64,000 bases of DNA from Pseudoclavibacter chungangensis. GTDB taxonomy: Bacteria > Actinomycetota > Actinomycetes > Actinomycetales > Microbacteriaceae. The notes beneath the pieces are model-generated. The model was not told where the DNA came from and did no database searches. It saw nothing but the letters and a program-made list of their open reading frames with translations. This document shows positions 24,630-33,550 of the stretch, one piece after another. Both the position numbers and the translations under genes were made by a program. Within the stretch, counting starts at the first letter, position 1, and each line of letters starts with the position of its first letter. Where the stretch lies: contig NZ_JACCFV010000001.1 of the NCBI RefSeq assembly GCF_013410545.1, forward strand, positions 3,038,001 to 3,102,000, written 5' to 3'.

Positions 24630-25768
24630 GCGGGTGCGCGACCGACCGGCGCGACGGGCGCACGACGCTCGGCATGCCCGCCCTCCGGCGCCCCACCCCC
24701 GAACCGCTCGCACCGGATCCCGTCGCGACCGCGCGCGCGGCGGCGGCGTCCGAGGCGGCGGGCGTGCCCGACCGGGGTCCGCTCGTGGATCGCTACGGCC
24801 GCGTGCACCGCGACCTGCGCATCTCGCTCACCGACCGCTGCTCGCTGCGCTGCACCTACTGCATGCCCGCCGAGGGCGTGCCGTGGCTGGAGCGCGACTC
24901 GATCCTCACGACCCCGGAGCTCGAACGCATGGCCCGCATCGCGGCCTCGCTCGGCATCGTCGAGGTGCGCCTCACGGGCGGCGAGCCGCTCCTGCGCCCC
25001 GACGTCGTCGACGTCGTGCGGCGCATCACCGCGATCCGCGGGGTCGACGGTCCGCTGCGCGTCTCGGTCACGACGAACGGGCTGCGGCTCCCGAAGCTCA
25101 TGGACGAGCTCGTCGACGCCGGGCTCGAGCGCCTCAACATCAGTCTCGACACGCTGCGGCGCGATCGCTTCGCCGAGCTCACGCGACGCGACCGGCTCGA
25201 CGACGTGCTCGAGGCGATCGACATCGCGTCGCGGAGCGGGCTTCGACCGCTCAAGATCAACACGGTCGCGATGCGCGGCGTGAACGACGACGAGTGCGCC
25301 GATCTGCTCCGCTACGCGGTCTCGGTCGGCGCGGAGCTGCGCTTCATCGAGCAGATGCCGCTCGACGCGGGCCACACGTGGACGCGCGCCGAGATGGTCA
25401 CGCGCGAGGAGCTGCTCGATGCGCTCGGCGCCGAGTTCTCATTGACGCCCGTCGGCGAGCGCGGCGCGGCACCCGCGGAGCTGTTCGAGGTGGACGGCGG
25501 CCCCACGACCGTCGGCGTCATCGCCTCGGTCACGGCCCCGTTCTGCGGCGCGTGCGACCGGGTGCGCCTCACGGCCGACGGACAGTTGCGCAACTGCCTG
25601 TTCTCGCGCGAGGAGTCCGACGTCACGTCGCTCCTGCGCGCGGGCGCCGACGACGACACCGTCGCCGCACGCGTGCGCGCGTGCATCGAGGCGAAGCTGC
25701 CGGGGCACGGCATCAACGAGCCGGGTTTCCTGCAGCCCGACCGGCCGATGAGCGCGATCGGCGGCTGA
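24626..25768 (+). CDS. moaA: GTP 3',8-cyclase MoaA
   Basis: A 380-residue radical SAM enzyme that, with MoaC, converts GTP to cyclic pyranopterin monophosphate. The SAM cluster motif is RCSLRCTYCMP near residue 75. The second [4Fe-4S] site is FCGACDRVRLTADGQLRNCLF near 310-330, and the protein ends in the conserved Gly-Gly tail (SAIGG). GTG 24626 overlaps the moaE stop; the N-terminal 45 residues before LVDRYGRVHRDLRISLTDR are longer than in many homologues, so an internal ATG (MPALRRP, 24674) is possible. Confidence 0.95.
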   Translation: MSGCATDRRDGRTTLGMPALRRPTPEPLAPDPVATARAAAASEAAGVPDRGPLVDRYGRVHRDLRISLTDRCSLRCTYCMPAEGVPWLERDSILTTPELERMARIAASLGIVEVRLTGGEPLLRPDVVDVVRRITAIRGVDGPLRVSVTTNGLRLPKLMDELVDAGLERLNISLDTLRRDRFAELTRRDRLDDVLEAIDIASRSGLRPLKINTVAMRGVNDDECADLLRYAVSVGAELRFIEQMPLDAGHTWTRAEMVTREELLDALGAEFSLTPVGERGAAPAELFEVDGGPTTVGVIASVTAPFCGACDRVRLTADGQLRNCLFSREESDVTSLLRAGADDDTVAARVRACIEAKLPGHGINEPGFLQPDRPMSAIGG

Positions 25769-25811
25769 TACCCGGCGAGCGTCCACCACCGAACGGTCGG
25801 CGCGTGTCCCG

Positions 25812-26054
25812 CTATCCGCCCGCGAACGGCGGCAGCACGTCGACGGTCGCGTGCGGCGCGAGCGCGACGTTGTCGCCCCGCTCGACGCGCACCCCGTCGA
25901 CGAGGAACGTCGACCGGTCGAGCACGCGGGCGAACTCCGTCCCGAAGCGGGCGCGCAACGCCGCGTCGACGGCGTCCGTGTCGATCGCGTCGACGCGCTC
26001 CTCCTCCGTGCCGGCCGCTTCCGCCGCGGCCGCGAACAGGCGCACCAGGATCAT
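25812..26054 (-). CDS. moaD: Molybdopterin synthase sulfur carrier subunit MoaD
   Basis: An 80-residue ubiquitin-like protein ending in VDVLPPFAGG. The C-terminal Gly-Gly is adenylated by MoeB and then thiocarboxylated before sulfur transfer in MoaE. It is the last gene of the minus-strand half of the cluster and overlaps mobA by ATGA. The 43 bases between its stop and the moaA stop hold no clear hairpin. Confidence 0.93.
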   Translation of the reverse strand: MILVRLFAAAAEAAGTEEERVDAIDTDAVDAALRARFGTEFARVLDRSTFLVDGVRVERGDNVALAPHATVDVLPPFAGG

Positions 26055-27064
26055 TCGCCCGTCGCGTCCTCGGGGTCGGCCGAGCGGACCTCGTGCGTCC
26101 GCCGGTCGGCCTCGGCCCAGCCGTCGGCGAGTTCGGTGATCGATTCCGCGGCCGCCTCGAGATCGGTCACGCGCCCCGTGCCGATCGCGAGGCCGAGCAT
26201 GAACGCGCTCACGGGCGCACCGGGGCGCACCGCCCCGTGCGCGACGTCCCGCGCGAGATCGAGGAGCAGCGGGACGGGCACATCGTCCGGTTCGAGGCCC
26301 AGGCGCGGAGCGAGCTCGGCGACCCAGCGCTCGAGGTTCGGTGGGACGGACACGGTGGCCTCCTTCACGACGTCGTCGTTCGTCGCCGCCATCCTGCCCG
26401 ATACGACTGTGACCGGCACGGACGCGCCCACGCGGGAGAGGTCCTCGGGCGTGTCGATGTCGGCGACGGCGTCGCCCGCTGGCACGAGCGCGAGATCCAG
26501 GCCGCCGAGGGCCCGGCGCACCGATGTGTCGGGTTCGACCTCCTCGAGCGCCTCGCGCAGTGCCGGGAGACGGTAGCGGGCCGTCAACCACTGGGCACGG
26601 CCGTCGGCGTCCTCGAGCACCACGCCGTCGTCGTCGATGCCGGCACCGCGCGCGTCGAGCACGTCGAGCGCGCGCTCGGGCGCCGAGAGGTCGCACGCGA
26701 GCACCGTGACCCACGTGTCGCGGTCGTCCGGCGACGCGCCACCGTCCGCGCGCTGCCACTCGGCGAGTGCGGTGACGCCCGCCGCGAGGGCGAGCGCGGG
26801 GCCGCCGAAGCGCGGCTCCTCGACGACCGCGCGCCACGCGATGGCGTGCTCGTCGGCGGGCGCCTCGGGCGGCTCGTGCGGCCCGACGAGGACGACGCGG
26901 AGGGCGCCGCCGCGCGCGAGCGCACGCAGCGTCGATTCGAGGAGCGTCGTCCCGGCGTGCTGCACGAGCGCCTTCTCGACCCCGCCGAGCCGCGAGCCGC
27001 GGCCGCCCGTGAGGACGATCGCGAGCGTCGGGCGATCCGGTGCGGTCGTCGTCGGCCCCGTCAC
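26051..27064 (-). CDS. mobA: Molybdenum cofactor guanylyltransferase MobA fused to a DUF6457-like domain
   Basis: A 337-residue protein. Residues about 12-205 are a MobA-type nucleotidyltransferase (IVLTGGRGSRLGGVEKALV, VTVLACDLSAPERALD), which attaches GMP to the cofactor to make MGD. From about residue 240, LERWVAELAPRLGLEPDDVPVPLLLDLARDVAHGAVRPGAPVSAFMLGLAIG is a small helical domain like the stand-alone DUF6457 proteins that accompany actinobacterial moco genes. Between them, residues 205-240 form a linker. The VTVLACD motif keeps the metal-binding aspartate. GTG start overlaps the moaC stop. Confidence 0.88.
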   Translation of the reverse strand: MTGPTTTAPDRPTLAIVLTGGRGSRLGGVEKALVQHAGTTLLESTLRALARGGALRVVLVGPHEPPEAPADEHAIAWRAVVEEPRFGGPALALAAGVTALAEWQRADGGASPDDRDTWVTVLACDLSAPERALDVLDARGAGIDDDGVVLEDADGRAQWLTARYRLPALREALEEVEPDTSVRRALGGLDLALVPAGDAVADIDTPEDLSRVGASVPVTVVSGRMAATNDDVVKEATVSVPPNLERWVAELAPRLGLEPDDVPVPLLLDLARDVAHGAVRPGAPVSAFMLGLAIGTGRVTDLEAAAESITELADGWAEADRRTHEVRSADPEDATGE

Positions 27065-27537
27065 CCCTCACGCCGCCATTCGCCGCTGCGCCCGCCCGTC
27101 TTGGCGACGAGTTCGACGCGCTCGATCGCGACGTCCTTGTCGAGCCCCTTGACCATGTCGATGATCGCGAGTGCCGCGACGGTGACAGCCGTGAGCGCCT
27201 CCATCTCGACGCCCGTGCGGTCGGCCGTGCGGACGGTCGCCTCGATCGCGACGCCGCGCTCCTCGATCGCGACGTCGACGACCGCGCCGTGCACGCCGAT
27301 GACGTGGGCGAGCGGCAGCAGCTCGGCGCACCGCTTCACGCCCTGGATGCCCGCGATGCGCGCGAGGGCGAGGACGTCGCCCTTCGGCACGGTGTCGTCG
27401 CGAAGGGCCGCGACGACGTGCGCCGGGCACGTCACGAAGCCGCGCGCGGTCGCGCTGCGCACCGTCGGCTGTTTCTCCGTGACGTCGACCATGCGGACGA
27501 GGCCGGCGTCGTCGAGGTGGGTGAAGGGCGTGGTCAT
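27061..27537 (-). CDS. moaC: Cyclic pyranopterin monophosphate synthase MoaC
   Basis: A 158-residue enzyme that completes cyclic pyranopterin formation from the MoaA product. The family blocks MVDVTEKQPTVRSATARG, KGDVLALARIAGIQGVKR, ELLPLAHVI and RTGVEMEALTAVTVAAL are all present. It is coupled on both sides by 4-base overlaps (moeA upstream, mobA downstream). Confidence 0.96.
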   Translation of the reverse strand: MTTPFTHLDDAGLVRMVDVTEKQPTVRSATARGFVTCPAHVVAALRDDTVPKGDVLALARIAGIQGVKRCAELLPLAHVIGVHGAVVDVAIEERGVAIEATVRTADRTGVEMEALTAVTVAALAIIDMVKGLDKDVAIERVELVAKTGGRSGEWRREG

Positions 27538-28871
27538 GTCAGCTCCCAGCAGGTGACGAGGTCGCCCACCCGCACCTCGTCGGTGTCGGCGGGCACGTGG
27601 GCGAGCGCTTCGGCGGCGGCGAGGCGTGCGACGAGGTGGGAGCCGGAGCCCCGGTCGGTCGCGGGCTCGACGCCGCCGGGCACGAATCGGACGGGCATGA
27701 GCTGGGCGCGCCCCGGCGGGCAGCGCCAGCCGGACACGGCGACGTGCTCACTCGTGCGTCGCACGGGCCAGCGCTCGCCCCGCAGGCGTCGGAGCGCCGG
27801 TCGGACGAACGCCTCGAACGACGCGAACACGCTCACGGGGTTCCCGGGCAGGCTGAACACGAGCACGCCGGACGGCGCGACACCGAATCCCTGCGGTTTG
27901 CCGGGCTGCATCGCGACGCCACGGAAGCCGATACCCGCGGGTTCGAGGACGAGCCGCGCGACGTCGAAGGCGCCGACGCTCGCACCTCCCGTCACGACGA
28001 CGACGTCGACGGGGCGGTTCGGCGCGTTCGTCGTGACCTCGTCCGAGGATCGGCCGGGTCGCTCGGGCTCACCGCTCGTGCGTGAGCGCTCGGGGTCCGC
28101 GTCGAGGACGCCGAGCTCGCGCACGAGCGCGGTGAACGCGTCGCGGTCGTCCGCGACGCGCGTCCGCACCACGACCTCCGCCCCGGCCTCGGCCACGAGT
28201 CCGGCGAGCAGGATCCCGTTCGAGTCGACGATGCGCCCCCGGCCGACTCCGTGCGCGCTCGCACCGCCCACGGCTGCCTCCTCGACGGACACGAGTTCGG
28301 CGCCCGTCGAGACGATCGCGACGCGCGGCGGCGCGACGACCTCCACCCGCGCGACGCCCGCGGAGGCGCACGCCGAGAGCTCGCGCGGGCCGAGCACGCG
28401 TCCCGCCGCGAGCACGAGGTCCCCCGCGGCGGCGTCCTCACCTCGGCGACGGATGTGCGCGCCCGGGTTCGGTGGCGTGAGGATCGTCACGTGCTCGTCG
28501 AGTCGCTCCGTGCGCCCCGTGCCGAGGTCGGTCGCCTCGAGCGGGACGATCGCGTCGGCGTCGCTCGGCACCGGCGCACCCGTCATGATGCGCGCGCACT
28601 CGCCCGGGCCGATGGGCGGATCGAGGGCCGAGCCCGCGGGGACGTCGGCGACGACGCGCAGCCGCACGGGCGCGCCCGACACGTCATCGCGACGCACGGC
28701 GTAGCCGTCCATCGCCGAGTTGTCGTCGGGCGGCAGCGACCACGCGGTGCGCACGTCGCGCGCGAGGACGCTCCCGCGTGCCGCGTCGAGCGACACCGAC
28801 CGCGCGGGCAGCGGCGTCGCGGCGGCGAGGACCTCGGCGAGATGCGTCTCGAGGGGAACGAGATCAGCCAC
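27534..28871 (-). CDS. moeA: Molybdopterin molybdotransferase MoeA
   Basis: A 445-residue enzyme that inserts molybdate into adenylated molybdopterin. It has the N-terminal DNSAMDGYAVRRDD block near residue 50, PGAHIRRRGED near 136, VAIVSTGAELV near 185 and the catalytic VVTGGASVGAFD near 295, then FSLPGNPVSVFASFEAFVRP. A polar insertion of about 30 residues (around 255-285) precedes the TGGASVG motif. GTG start with AAGGAGG upstream, overlapping moeB by eight bases. Confidence 0.95.
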   Translation of the reverse strand: MADLVPLETHLAEVLAAATPLPARSVSLDAARGSVLARDVRTAWSLPPDDNSAMDGYAVRRDDVSGAPVRLRVVADVPAGSALDPPIGPGECARIMTGAPVPSDADAIVPLEATDLGTGRTERLDEHVTILTPPNPGAHIRRRGEDAAAGDLVLAAGRVLGPRELSACASAGVARVEVVAPPRVAIVSTGAELVSVEEAAVGGASAHGVGRGRIVDSNGILLAGLVAEAGAEVVVRTRVADDRDAFTALVRELGVLDADPERSRTSGEPERPGRSSDEVTTNAPNRPVDVVVVTGGASVGAFDVARLVLEPAGIGFRGVAMQPGKPQGFGVAPSGVLVFSLPGNPVSVFASFEAFVRPALRRLRGERWPVRRTSEHVAVSGWRCPPGRAQLMPVRFVPGGVEPATDRGSGSHLVARLAAAEALAHVPADTDEVRVGDLVTCWELT

Positions 28872-30375
28872 GGTGTCCTCCTTCTCCGTCCGGGGACGGT
28901 TCGACGGCGGCCGGCGATTCGTGGTCCGTCACGCGGGCGGCTCGTCCGCCGGGAGCGGTGCGTCCCCCGGCGGTGGCGGCCGTGGCCGCTGCCGGGAGGA
29001 GCGCGGTGGCGCCGCCGTCGAACACGGCCACGTCCCGATAGCCGACGGTGAGCAGCGTGCGCGCCGCGAACCGGGCGCGCGGCCCGCGCTCGCACACGAT
29101 GACGACGCGCTCCGTGCGCGGTACGAGCTCACCGATGCGCCCGTCCTCGACGGCCGCCGTGAGGGTGTGCAACGGAATCGGCTGCGAGGGGATCGCGAGC
29201 TCCGGCACGGGGTCCTCCCGGAGATCGACGACGAACGCGCCCGGCAGCGCGGTCTCGTCGACGCGGCGCACCGCGAGCGGCATCGGTTGCGCGGCGCCAG
29301 GCGCGGGATCGACCGGCTCCTCACGGCCGGGCCCCCGGGCGGTCTTCGCCCCCTGTCCGGCCGAACCCCCACGGCCCGTTCCGCGGGCGGTCGAGCGGTC
29401 GGCAGCCGTCTCGGGACCGGCAGCGGCAACCGGCGCGGCCGGATCCGCCGTGGGCACGCCCGACGTCGACCCGCGCTCCCCCTGCCGCGACGGCGTGGTG
29501 GGCACGGCACCGGCCGCGAGGCCCGCGCGCGACGCGGGGTCGACACCGTCGGAACCGGCTCGGGCAGTGGCCGTCCGCGTCACGGTGACGGCAGGATCTG
29601 CCGCGCTCCCCCGCGGCCGCAGCGGCATCTCGCGAACGCGGGCGGTGCGGACGTCGACGATCGCGACCCGACCGACGAGCGGCTCACCGAGCCCGGTCAC
29701 GAGCGAGATCGTCTGCGCCGCGAGCATCGATCCGAGCTGCCCGCACAGCGGGCCGAGGATGCCCGTCTCGGCGCACGACACGGTCGAAGCGGCGGCCTGC
29801 TCGCGGTCGAGGAAGTCGTCGATACCCGTGCCGCCGTCGACGGTCGGCCAGAACACCGTCGCCCAGCCGTCGGTGCCGACGACGCTGCCCGCGACGAGCG
29901 GCAGGCCACGCGCGGCGCACGCGTCGGCGATCGTGAAGCGCGTGCACCAGTCGTCGGTCGTGTCGATCACGATGTGCGGGGACGCCGCCGCGAACAGCTC
30001 GTCGACCGACTCCGGTGACACGCGTCGGTCGATCCCGACGACGGCGCCCGCCGGGTCGAGGCGCGCGCCGGCGCGAGCGAGCGCGGTGGCCTTGGGCCGC
30101 CCGAAGTCGTCGATCGTGAAGAGGAGTTGTCGCGCGAGGTTGTGGTCCTCGACGACGTCGTCGTCGACGATGTCGATGCGGCCGATGCCGGCACCCGCGA
30201 GGTACTGCACGACGGGCGCACCGAGCCCGCCCGCACCGACGACGAGCACGCGTGCCGCCGCGATCCGTCGCTGCCCGAGCTCCCCGATGCCGAGCACGGC
30301 CGATTGCCGCGCGGTGCGACGGACCTCGGCGTCCCCGAGTTCCGCGCCGGGCGGCACGAGCGGCGGGAACGGCAT
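28864..30375 (-). CDS. moeB: MoeB/ThiF adenylyltransferase with C-terminal rhodanese-like domain
   Basis: A 503-residue protein that should adenylate the MoaD C-terminus and, by its rhodanese part, help load sulfur. The ThiF domain spans about residues 20-260: VLVVGAGGLGAPVVQYLAGAGIG, DDDVVEDHNLARQLLF, TDDWCTRF, CAETGILGPLCGQLGS. A low-complexity Ala/Gly/Thr/Arg linker of about 100 residues follows. The last 120 residues resemble rhodanese: GAFVVDLREDPV, VVIVCERGPRARFAARTL, GYRDVAVFDGG, with an active-site-like cysteine. The zinc CxxC pairs of E. coli MoeB are not evident. The ATG 30375 lies seven bases after TAGCGT, so leaderless. Confidence 0.9.
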   Translation of the reverse strand: MPFPPLVPPGAELGDAEVRRTARQSAVLGIGELGQRRIAAARVLVVGAGGLGAPVVQYLAGAGIGRIDIVDDDVVEDHNLARQLLFTIDDFGRPKATALARAGARLDPAGAVVGIDRRVSPESVDELFAAASPHIVIDTTDDWCTRFTIADACAARGLPLVAGSVVGTDGWATVFWPTVDGGTGIDDFLDREQAAASTVSCAETGILGPLCGQLGSMLAAQTISLVTGLGEPLVGRVAIVDVRTARVREMPLRPRGSAADPAVTVTRTATARAGSDGVDPASRAGLAAGAVPTTPSRQGERGSTSGVPTADPAAPVAAAGPETAADRSTARGTGRGGSAGQGAKTARGPGREEPVDPAPGAAQPMPLAVRRVDETALPGAFVVDLREDPVPELAIPSQPIPLHTLTAAVEDGRIGELVPRTERVVIVCERGPRARFAARTLLTVGYRDVAVFDGGATALLPAAATAATAGGRTAPGGRAARVTDHESPAAVEPSPDGEGGHRG

Positions 30376-30410
30376 ACCCCCCACGCTACGCGAGTGCGCC
30401 CGTCGCCACG

Positions 30411-30466
30411 ATTCCGGGTGGTTTTCGGGGTTCCGGGGCGCCCGGAACCCCGGTTTTCGCCCGGAA
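30411..30466. repeat. Long palindromic dispersed repeat, copy 1 (imperfect)
   Basis: The left arm starts TTCCGGGTGGTTTTCGGGG, and the right arm ends in CCGGAA at 30466. It matches the repeat at 36517-36571 for the whole left arm and most of the right arm. In this copy the inner seven bases of the right arm (GTTTTCG) are in the same orientation as in the left arm, so the stem has an internal bulge. It lies between divergent promoters, so it is not simply a terminator. Confidence 0.85.
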
Positions 30467-30583
30467 CGCGGCCATCGCACACCCGGTGTGCGTCGAGCCC
30501 GAACGGTTTCGTTCTGGCGCGCGACACGCCTGAAACGTACGATTCATCTCAAACATCCGATGACCTACATCGTTTTGGCATCG

Positions 30584-30596
30584 GAATCGACGATTC
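30584..30596. promoter_or_regulatory. Candidate operator, 13-bp palindrome GAATCGACGATTC
   Basis: A perfect inverted repeat (GAATCG-A-CGATTC) just upstream of the likely -35 of the transporter operon. Its position suits a repressor or activator site; the regulator is unknown. Confidence 0.4.
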
Positions 30597-30597
30597 G

Positions 30598-30628
30598 GTG
30601 ACATCCGTCGCCGGACCCTTCATATACT
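30598..30628 (+). promoter_or_regulatory. Promoter of the peptide transporter operon
   Basis: GTGACA (30598-30603) and TATACT (30623-30628) with a 19-base spacer; the -10 is near consensus. The leader to the ATG at 30715 would be about 80 bases and ends with an AAGGAG Shine-Dalgarno sequence. Confidence 0.55.
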
Positions 30629-30714
30629 CGGGTCCTCGCGTCCCACGCCGACGTGCAACCGCCGACGTGTCGAACGTCCGCGACGCGATCCACCCTTCTC
30701 GAAGGAGACATGCA

Positions 30715-32346
30715 ATGTTGCGACCCCACAGTTTCACCCGCCGACGCGGCGCCGCGATCGCCGCGGGTCTCGCCACCTCGGCACTCGTCCTCACCGGCTG
30801 CGCGGGTGGCGGCAGCGGCGATGGCGGCGGAAGCGGTGACACGATCACGATCGGCACGTCCGACAAGGTCACGAGCATCGACCCGGCCGGTTCGTACGAC
30901 AACGGCTCGTACGCCGTCATGAGCCAGGTCTACCTGAGCCTGTTCAGCGTTCCCCCTGGCGGCAACGCCGTCGAGCCGAACGCCGCGGAGTCGGGCGAGT
31001 TCACGTCGCCGAACGTCTTCACCGTCAAGCTCAAGCCCGATCTGACGTTCGCGAACGGCCACGCCCTGACGAGCTCGGACGTGAAGTTCTCGTTCGACCG
31101 CCAGCTGAAGATCAACGACCCGAACGGCCCCGCCTCGCTCCTCGGCGACCTCGAGAGCGTCGAGACGCCGGACGACCTGACCGTCGAGTTCCACCTGAAG
31201 TCGGACAACAACGTCATCTTCGAGCAGATCCTCACGAGCCCCGCGGGCCCGATCGTCGACGAAGAGGTCTTCTCGCCCGACGCCGTCACGCCCGATGCCG
31301 ACATCGTCGCCGGCCAGGCGTTCGCGGGCCAGTACAAGATCGACACCTTCGAACTCAACTCGCTCATCGAGTACTCGGCGTTCGACGGCTACAAGGGCTC
31401 GCTCGGTCCGGCCGTCACCCCCACCGTCCTCGTGTCGTACTACACCGACACGACGAACCTGAAGCTCGACATCCAGCAGGGCAACATCGACGTCGCCTAC
31501 CGGAGCCTGTCGTCGACCGACATCGCAGACCTTCGCACGAACGAGAACGTCACGGTCCACGACGGCCCCGGTGGCGAACTGCGTTACCTCGTCTTCAACT
31601 TCGACACGATGCCCTTCGGCGCGAAGACGCCCGAGGCCGACCCCGCGAAGGCACTCGCCGTGCGCCAGGCCATGGCCGACCTCATCGACCGTGAGGCGAT
31701 CGCCGACAGCGTCTACGCCGGCACCTACGAGCCCGTGTACTCGCACGTCCCGTCCGGCCTGCCCGGCGCGACCGAGCCCCTCAAGGGCCTCTACGGCGAC
31801 AAGGAGGGCGGCGCGAGCGTCGACGCCGCCAAGGCACGACTCGCGGCAGCCGGCATCACGGAGCCCATCACGCTCAACATCCAGTACTCGAACGACCACT
31901 ACGGGCCGAGCTCGGCCGACGAGTACGCGCAGGTGAAGGACCAGCTCGAGTCGTCGGGCCTGTTCACCGTCAACCTGCAGACGACCGAGTGGACGCAGTA
32001 CTCGGACGATCGCGTCAGCGACGTGTACCCGATCTACCAGCTCGGCTGGTTCCCGGACTACTCGGACGCGGACAACTACCTGACGCCGTTCTTCGTCAAG
32101 GACAACTTCCTCGGCAACCACTACGACAACCCCGAGGTCGCGTCCCTCATCGAGGCCCAGTCCTCGGAGCAGGACGAGGCGAAGCGGCTCGAGATGCTCG
32201 GCCAGATCCAGGACCTCGAGGCGAACGACCTGTCCACGCTGCCGATCCTGCAGGGCTCGCAGATCGCCGTCTCGAAGACCGACATCACGGGCGTCACGCT
32301 CGACGCGTCGTTCATCTTCCGCTACGGCTCGCTCGGCCGCGGCTGA
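30715..32346 (+). CDS. Substrate-binding lipoprotein of an oligopeptide/nickel-type ABC transporter (SBP_bac_5)
   Basis: A 543-residue extracellular lipoprotein of cluster C solute-binding proteins. The signal peptide is MLRPHSFTRRRGAAIAAGLATS and the lipobox LVLTGCAGG places the lipid on Cys about 28, followed by a Gly/Ser spacer. The family pattern is clear: ITIGTSDKVTSIDPAGSYDNGSYAVMSQVYLSLF, FTVKLKPDLTFANGHALTSSDVKFSFDRQ, RQAMADLIDREAIADSVYAG. It should bind peptides or a related solute outside the cell and deliver it to the permeases that follow. ATG start with AAGGAG seven bases upstream. Confidence 0.94.
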   Translation: MLRPHSFTRRRGAAIAAGLATSALVLTGCAGGGSGDGGGSGDTITIGTSDKVTSIDPAGSYDNGSYAVMSQVYLSLFSVPPGGNAVEPNAAESGEFTSPNVFTVKLKPDLTFANGHALTSSDVKFSFDRQLKINDPNGPASLLGDLESVETPDDLTVEFHLKSDNNVIFEQILTSPAGPIVDEEVFSPDAVTPDADIVAGQAFAGQYKIDTFELNSLIEYSAFDGYKGSLGPAVTPTVLVSYYTDTTNLKLDIQQGNIDVAYRSLSSTDIADLRTNENVTVHDGPGGELRYLVFNFDTMPFGAKTPEADPAKALAVRQAMADLIDREAIADSVYAGTYEPVYSHVPSGLPGATEPLKGLYGDKEGGASVDAAKARLAAAGITEPITLNIQYSNDHYGPSSADEYAQVKDQLESSGLFTVNLQTTEWTQYSDDRVSDVYPIYQLGWFPDYSDADNYLTPFFVKDNFLGNHYDNPEVASLIEAQSSEQDEAKRLEMLGQIQDLEANDLSTLPILQGSQIAVSKTDITGVTLDASFIFRYGSLGRG

Positions 32347-32358
32347 TCGCGAGGGCGT

Positions 32359-32399
32359 CGACGGGCCCGGGACGGACCACCTCCGTCCCGGGCCCGTCG
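32359..32399 (+). terminator. Intra-operon hairpin after the binding-protein gene
   Basis: A perfect 18-bp stem (CGACGGGCCCGGGACGGA with its complement) around CCACC, 12 bases beyond the stop. A hairpin here often gives higher expression of the binding protein than of the downstream permeases, by partial termination or 3'-end protection. Confidence 0.75.
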
Positions 32400-32463
32400 G
32401 GGGCCCGACCGCACGACCAGCACCGCCGACACACATCCTGTTCCACGATCGAGAGGAACCGAG

Positions 32464-33549
32464 TTGACCACGACCGCCGAGCCGTCGCTCGAGGCGAAAC
32501 CGGACGCCGCACCGACGCAGCGATCGGGGGGCGGCCTGTGGCGCTACCTCCTCGTCCGCGCGCTCCTCATCATCCCCACGGTCTTCATCCTCGTATCGCT
32601 CGTGTTCGTGCTGATGCGCCTGACGGGCGACCCGATCACGGCGGCGCTCGGTGACCGACTCCCACCCGACCAGCTCGCGCAGCGCATCACCGAGGCGGGC
32701 TACGACCGCCCGATCCTCGTGCAGTACGTCGAGTACCTCGGCAATCTGCTGCGGGGTGACTTCGGGACGACGATCTCGACGCGTCAGCCCGTCCTCGATG
32801 TCCTCTTCCAGTACGGCCCCGCGACCCTCGAACTCGCGATCTACGCGCTCGTCGTCGCGTTCGCGGTCGGCATCCCGCTCGGCCGCATCGCCGCGTACCG
32901 TCGCGACCTTTGGCAGGACGCCGCGCTGCGCATCAGCGCGATCCTCTTCTACGCGACGCCCGTGTTCTTCGCGGGCCTCATGCTCAAGCTCGTCTTCGGC
33001 GTCTGGCTGCAGTGGCTCCCCATCGCGGGGCGCCTCACGACCTCGTCCGAGCTGCAGCTCAAGCGGCTCGACACGGGTACGGGCATCTTCCTCATCGACG
33101 CGATCCAGACCGGCCGCGGCGACGTCGTCGTCGACGTCCTGCTGCACGCCGTGCTGCCGGCCGTCGCGCTCGGACTGCTCACGGCCGGCGTGTTCCTGCG
33201 CCTCGTGCGGACGAACATGATCGGCACCCTCCAGCAGGACTACGTGACGGCCGCCCGCTCACGCGGCGTGCGGGAGCGGCGCCTCGTGAACACGCATGCG
33301 TGGCGTCCCGCGCTCGTCCCGATCATCACGGTCATCGGCCTGCAGATCGCGCTCCTCCTCGGCGGCGCCGTGCTGACGGAGACGACGTTCGAGTGGCGCG
33401 GCCTCGGGTTCATGCTCGTCGAGTTCATCAAGGCCCGGGACTTCGTCGCGGTGCAGGGAATCGTCGCGCTGCTCGCCGTGATCGTCGCCGTCACGAACTT
33501 CGTCGTCGACGTCGTCGCCGCCCTCGTCGACCCCCGAGTGAGGTTCTGA
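32464..33549 (+). CDS. ABC transporter permease DppB-type
   Basis: A 361-residue membrane protein with six hydrophobic segments after a 25-residue polar N-terminus. LLVRALLIIPTVFILVSLVFVLMRLTGDP is the usual first helix and DPI motif. The EAA loop reads DYVTAARSRGVRERRLVNTHAWRPALVPI near residues 260-290, where the ATPase docks. It forms the channel with the next permease. TTG start with GAGAGG upstream. The family is peptide/nickel; no substrate is proved. Confidence 0.93.
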   Translation: MTTTAEPSLEAKPDAAPTQRSGGGLWRYLLVRALLIIPTVFILVSLVFVLMRLTGDPITAALGDRLPPDQLAQRITEAGYDRPILVQYVEYLGNLLRGDFGTTISTRQPVLDVLFQYGPATLELAIYALVVAFAVGIPLGRIAAYRRDLWQDAALRISAILFYATPVFFAGLMLKLVFGVWLQWLPIAGRLTTSSELQLKRLDTGTGIFLIDAIQTGRGDVVVDVLLHAVLPAVALGLLTAGVFLRLVRTNMIGTLQQDYVTAARSRGVRERRLVNTHAWRPALVPIITVIGLQIALLLGGAVLTETTFEWRGLGFMLVEFIKARDFVAVQGIVALLAVIVAVTNFVVDVVAALVDPRVRF

Positions 33550-33550
33550 C

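Larger units (their letters stand above)
30376..30714. other. 339-base divergent intergenic region between moeB and the peptide transporter
   Basis: It holds, from the moeB side: TAGCGT (30383-30388, minus strand) as moeB -10, the palindromic repeat at 30411-30466, a 13-bp palindrome CACACCCGGTGTG (30478-30490), an AT-richer stretch with a second 13-bp palindrome (30584-30596), and the transporter promoter. No gene is evident in it. Confidence 0.7.

Noticed and set aside
24626..30375. A second copy of a cofactor gene or a missing moco step
   Set aside because: Each of moaA, moaC, moaD, moaE, moeA, moeB, mobA and mogA occurs once and appears intact.
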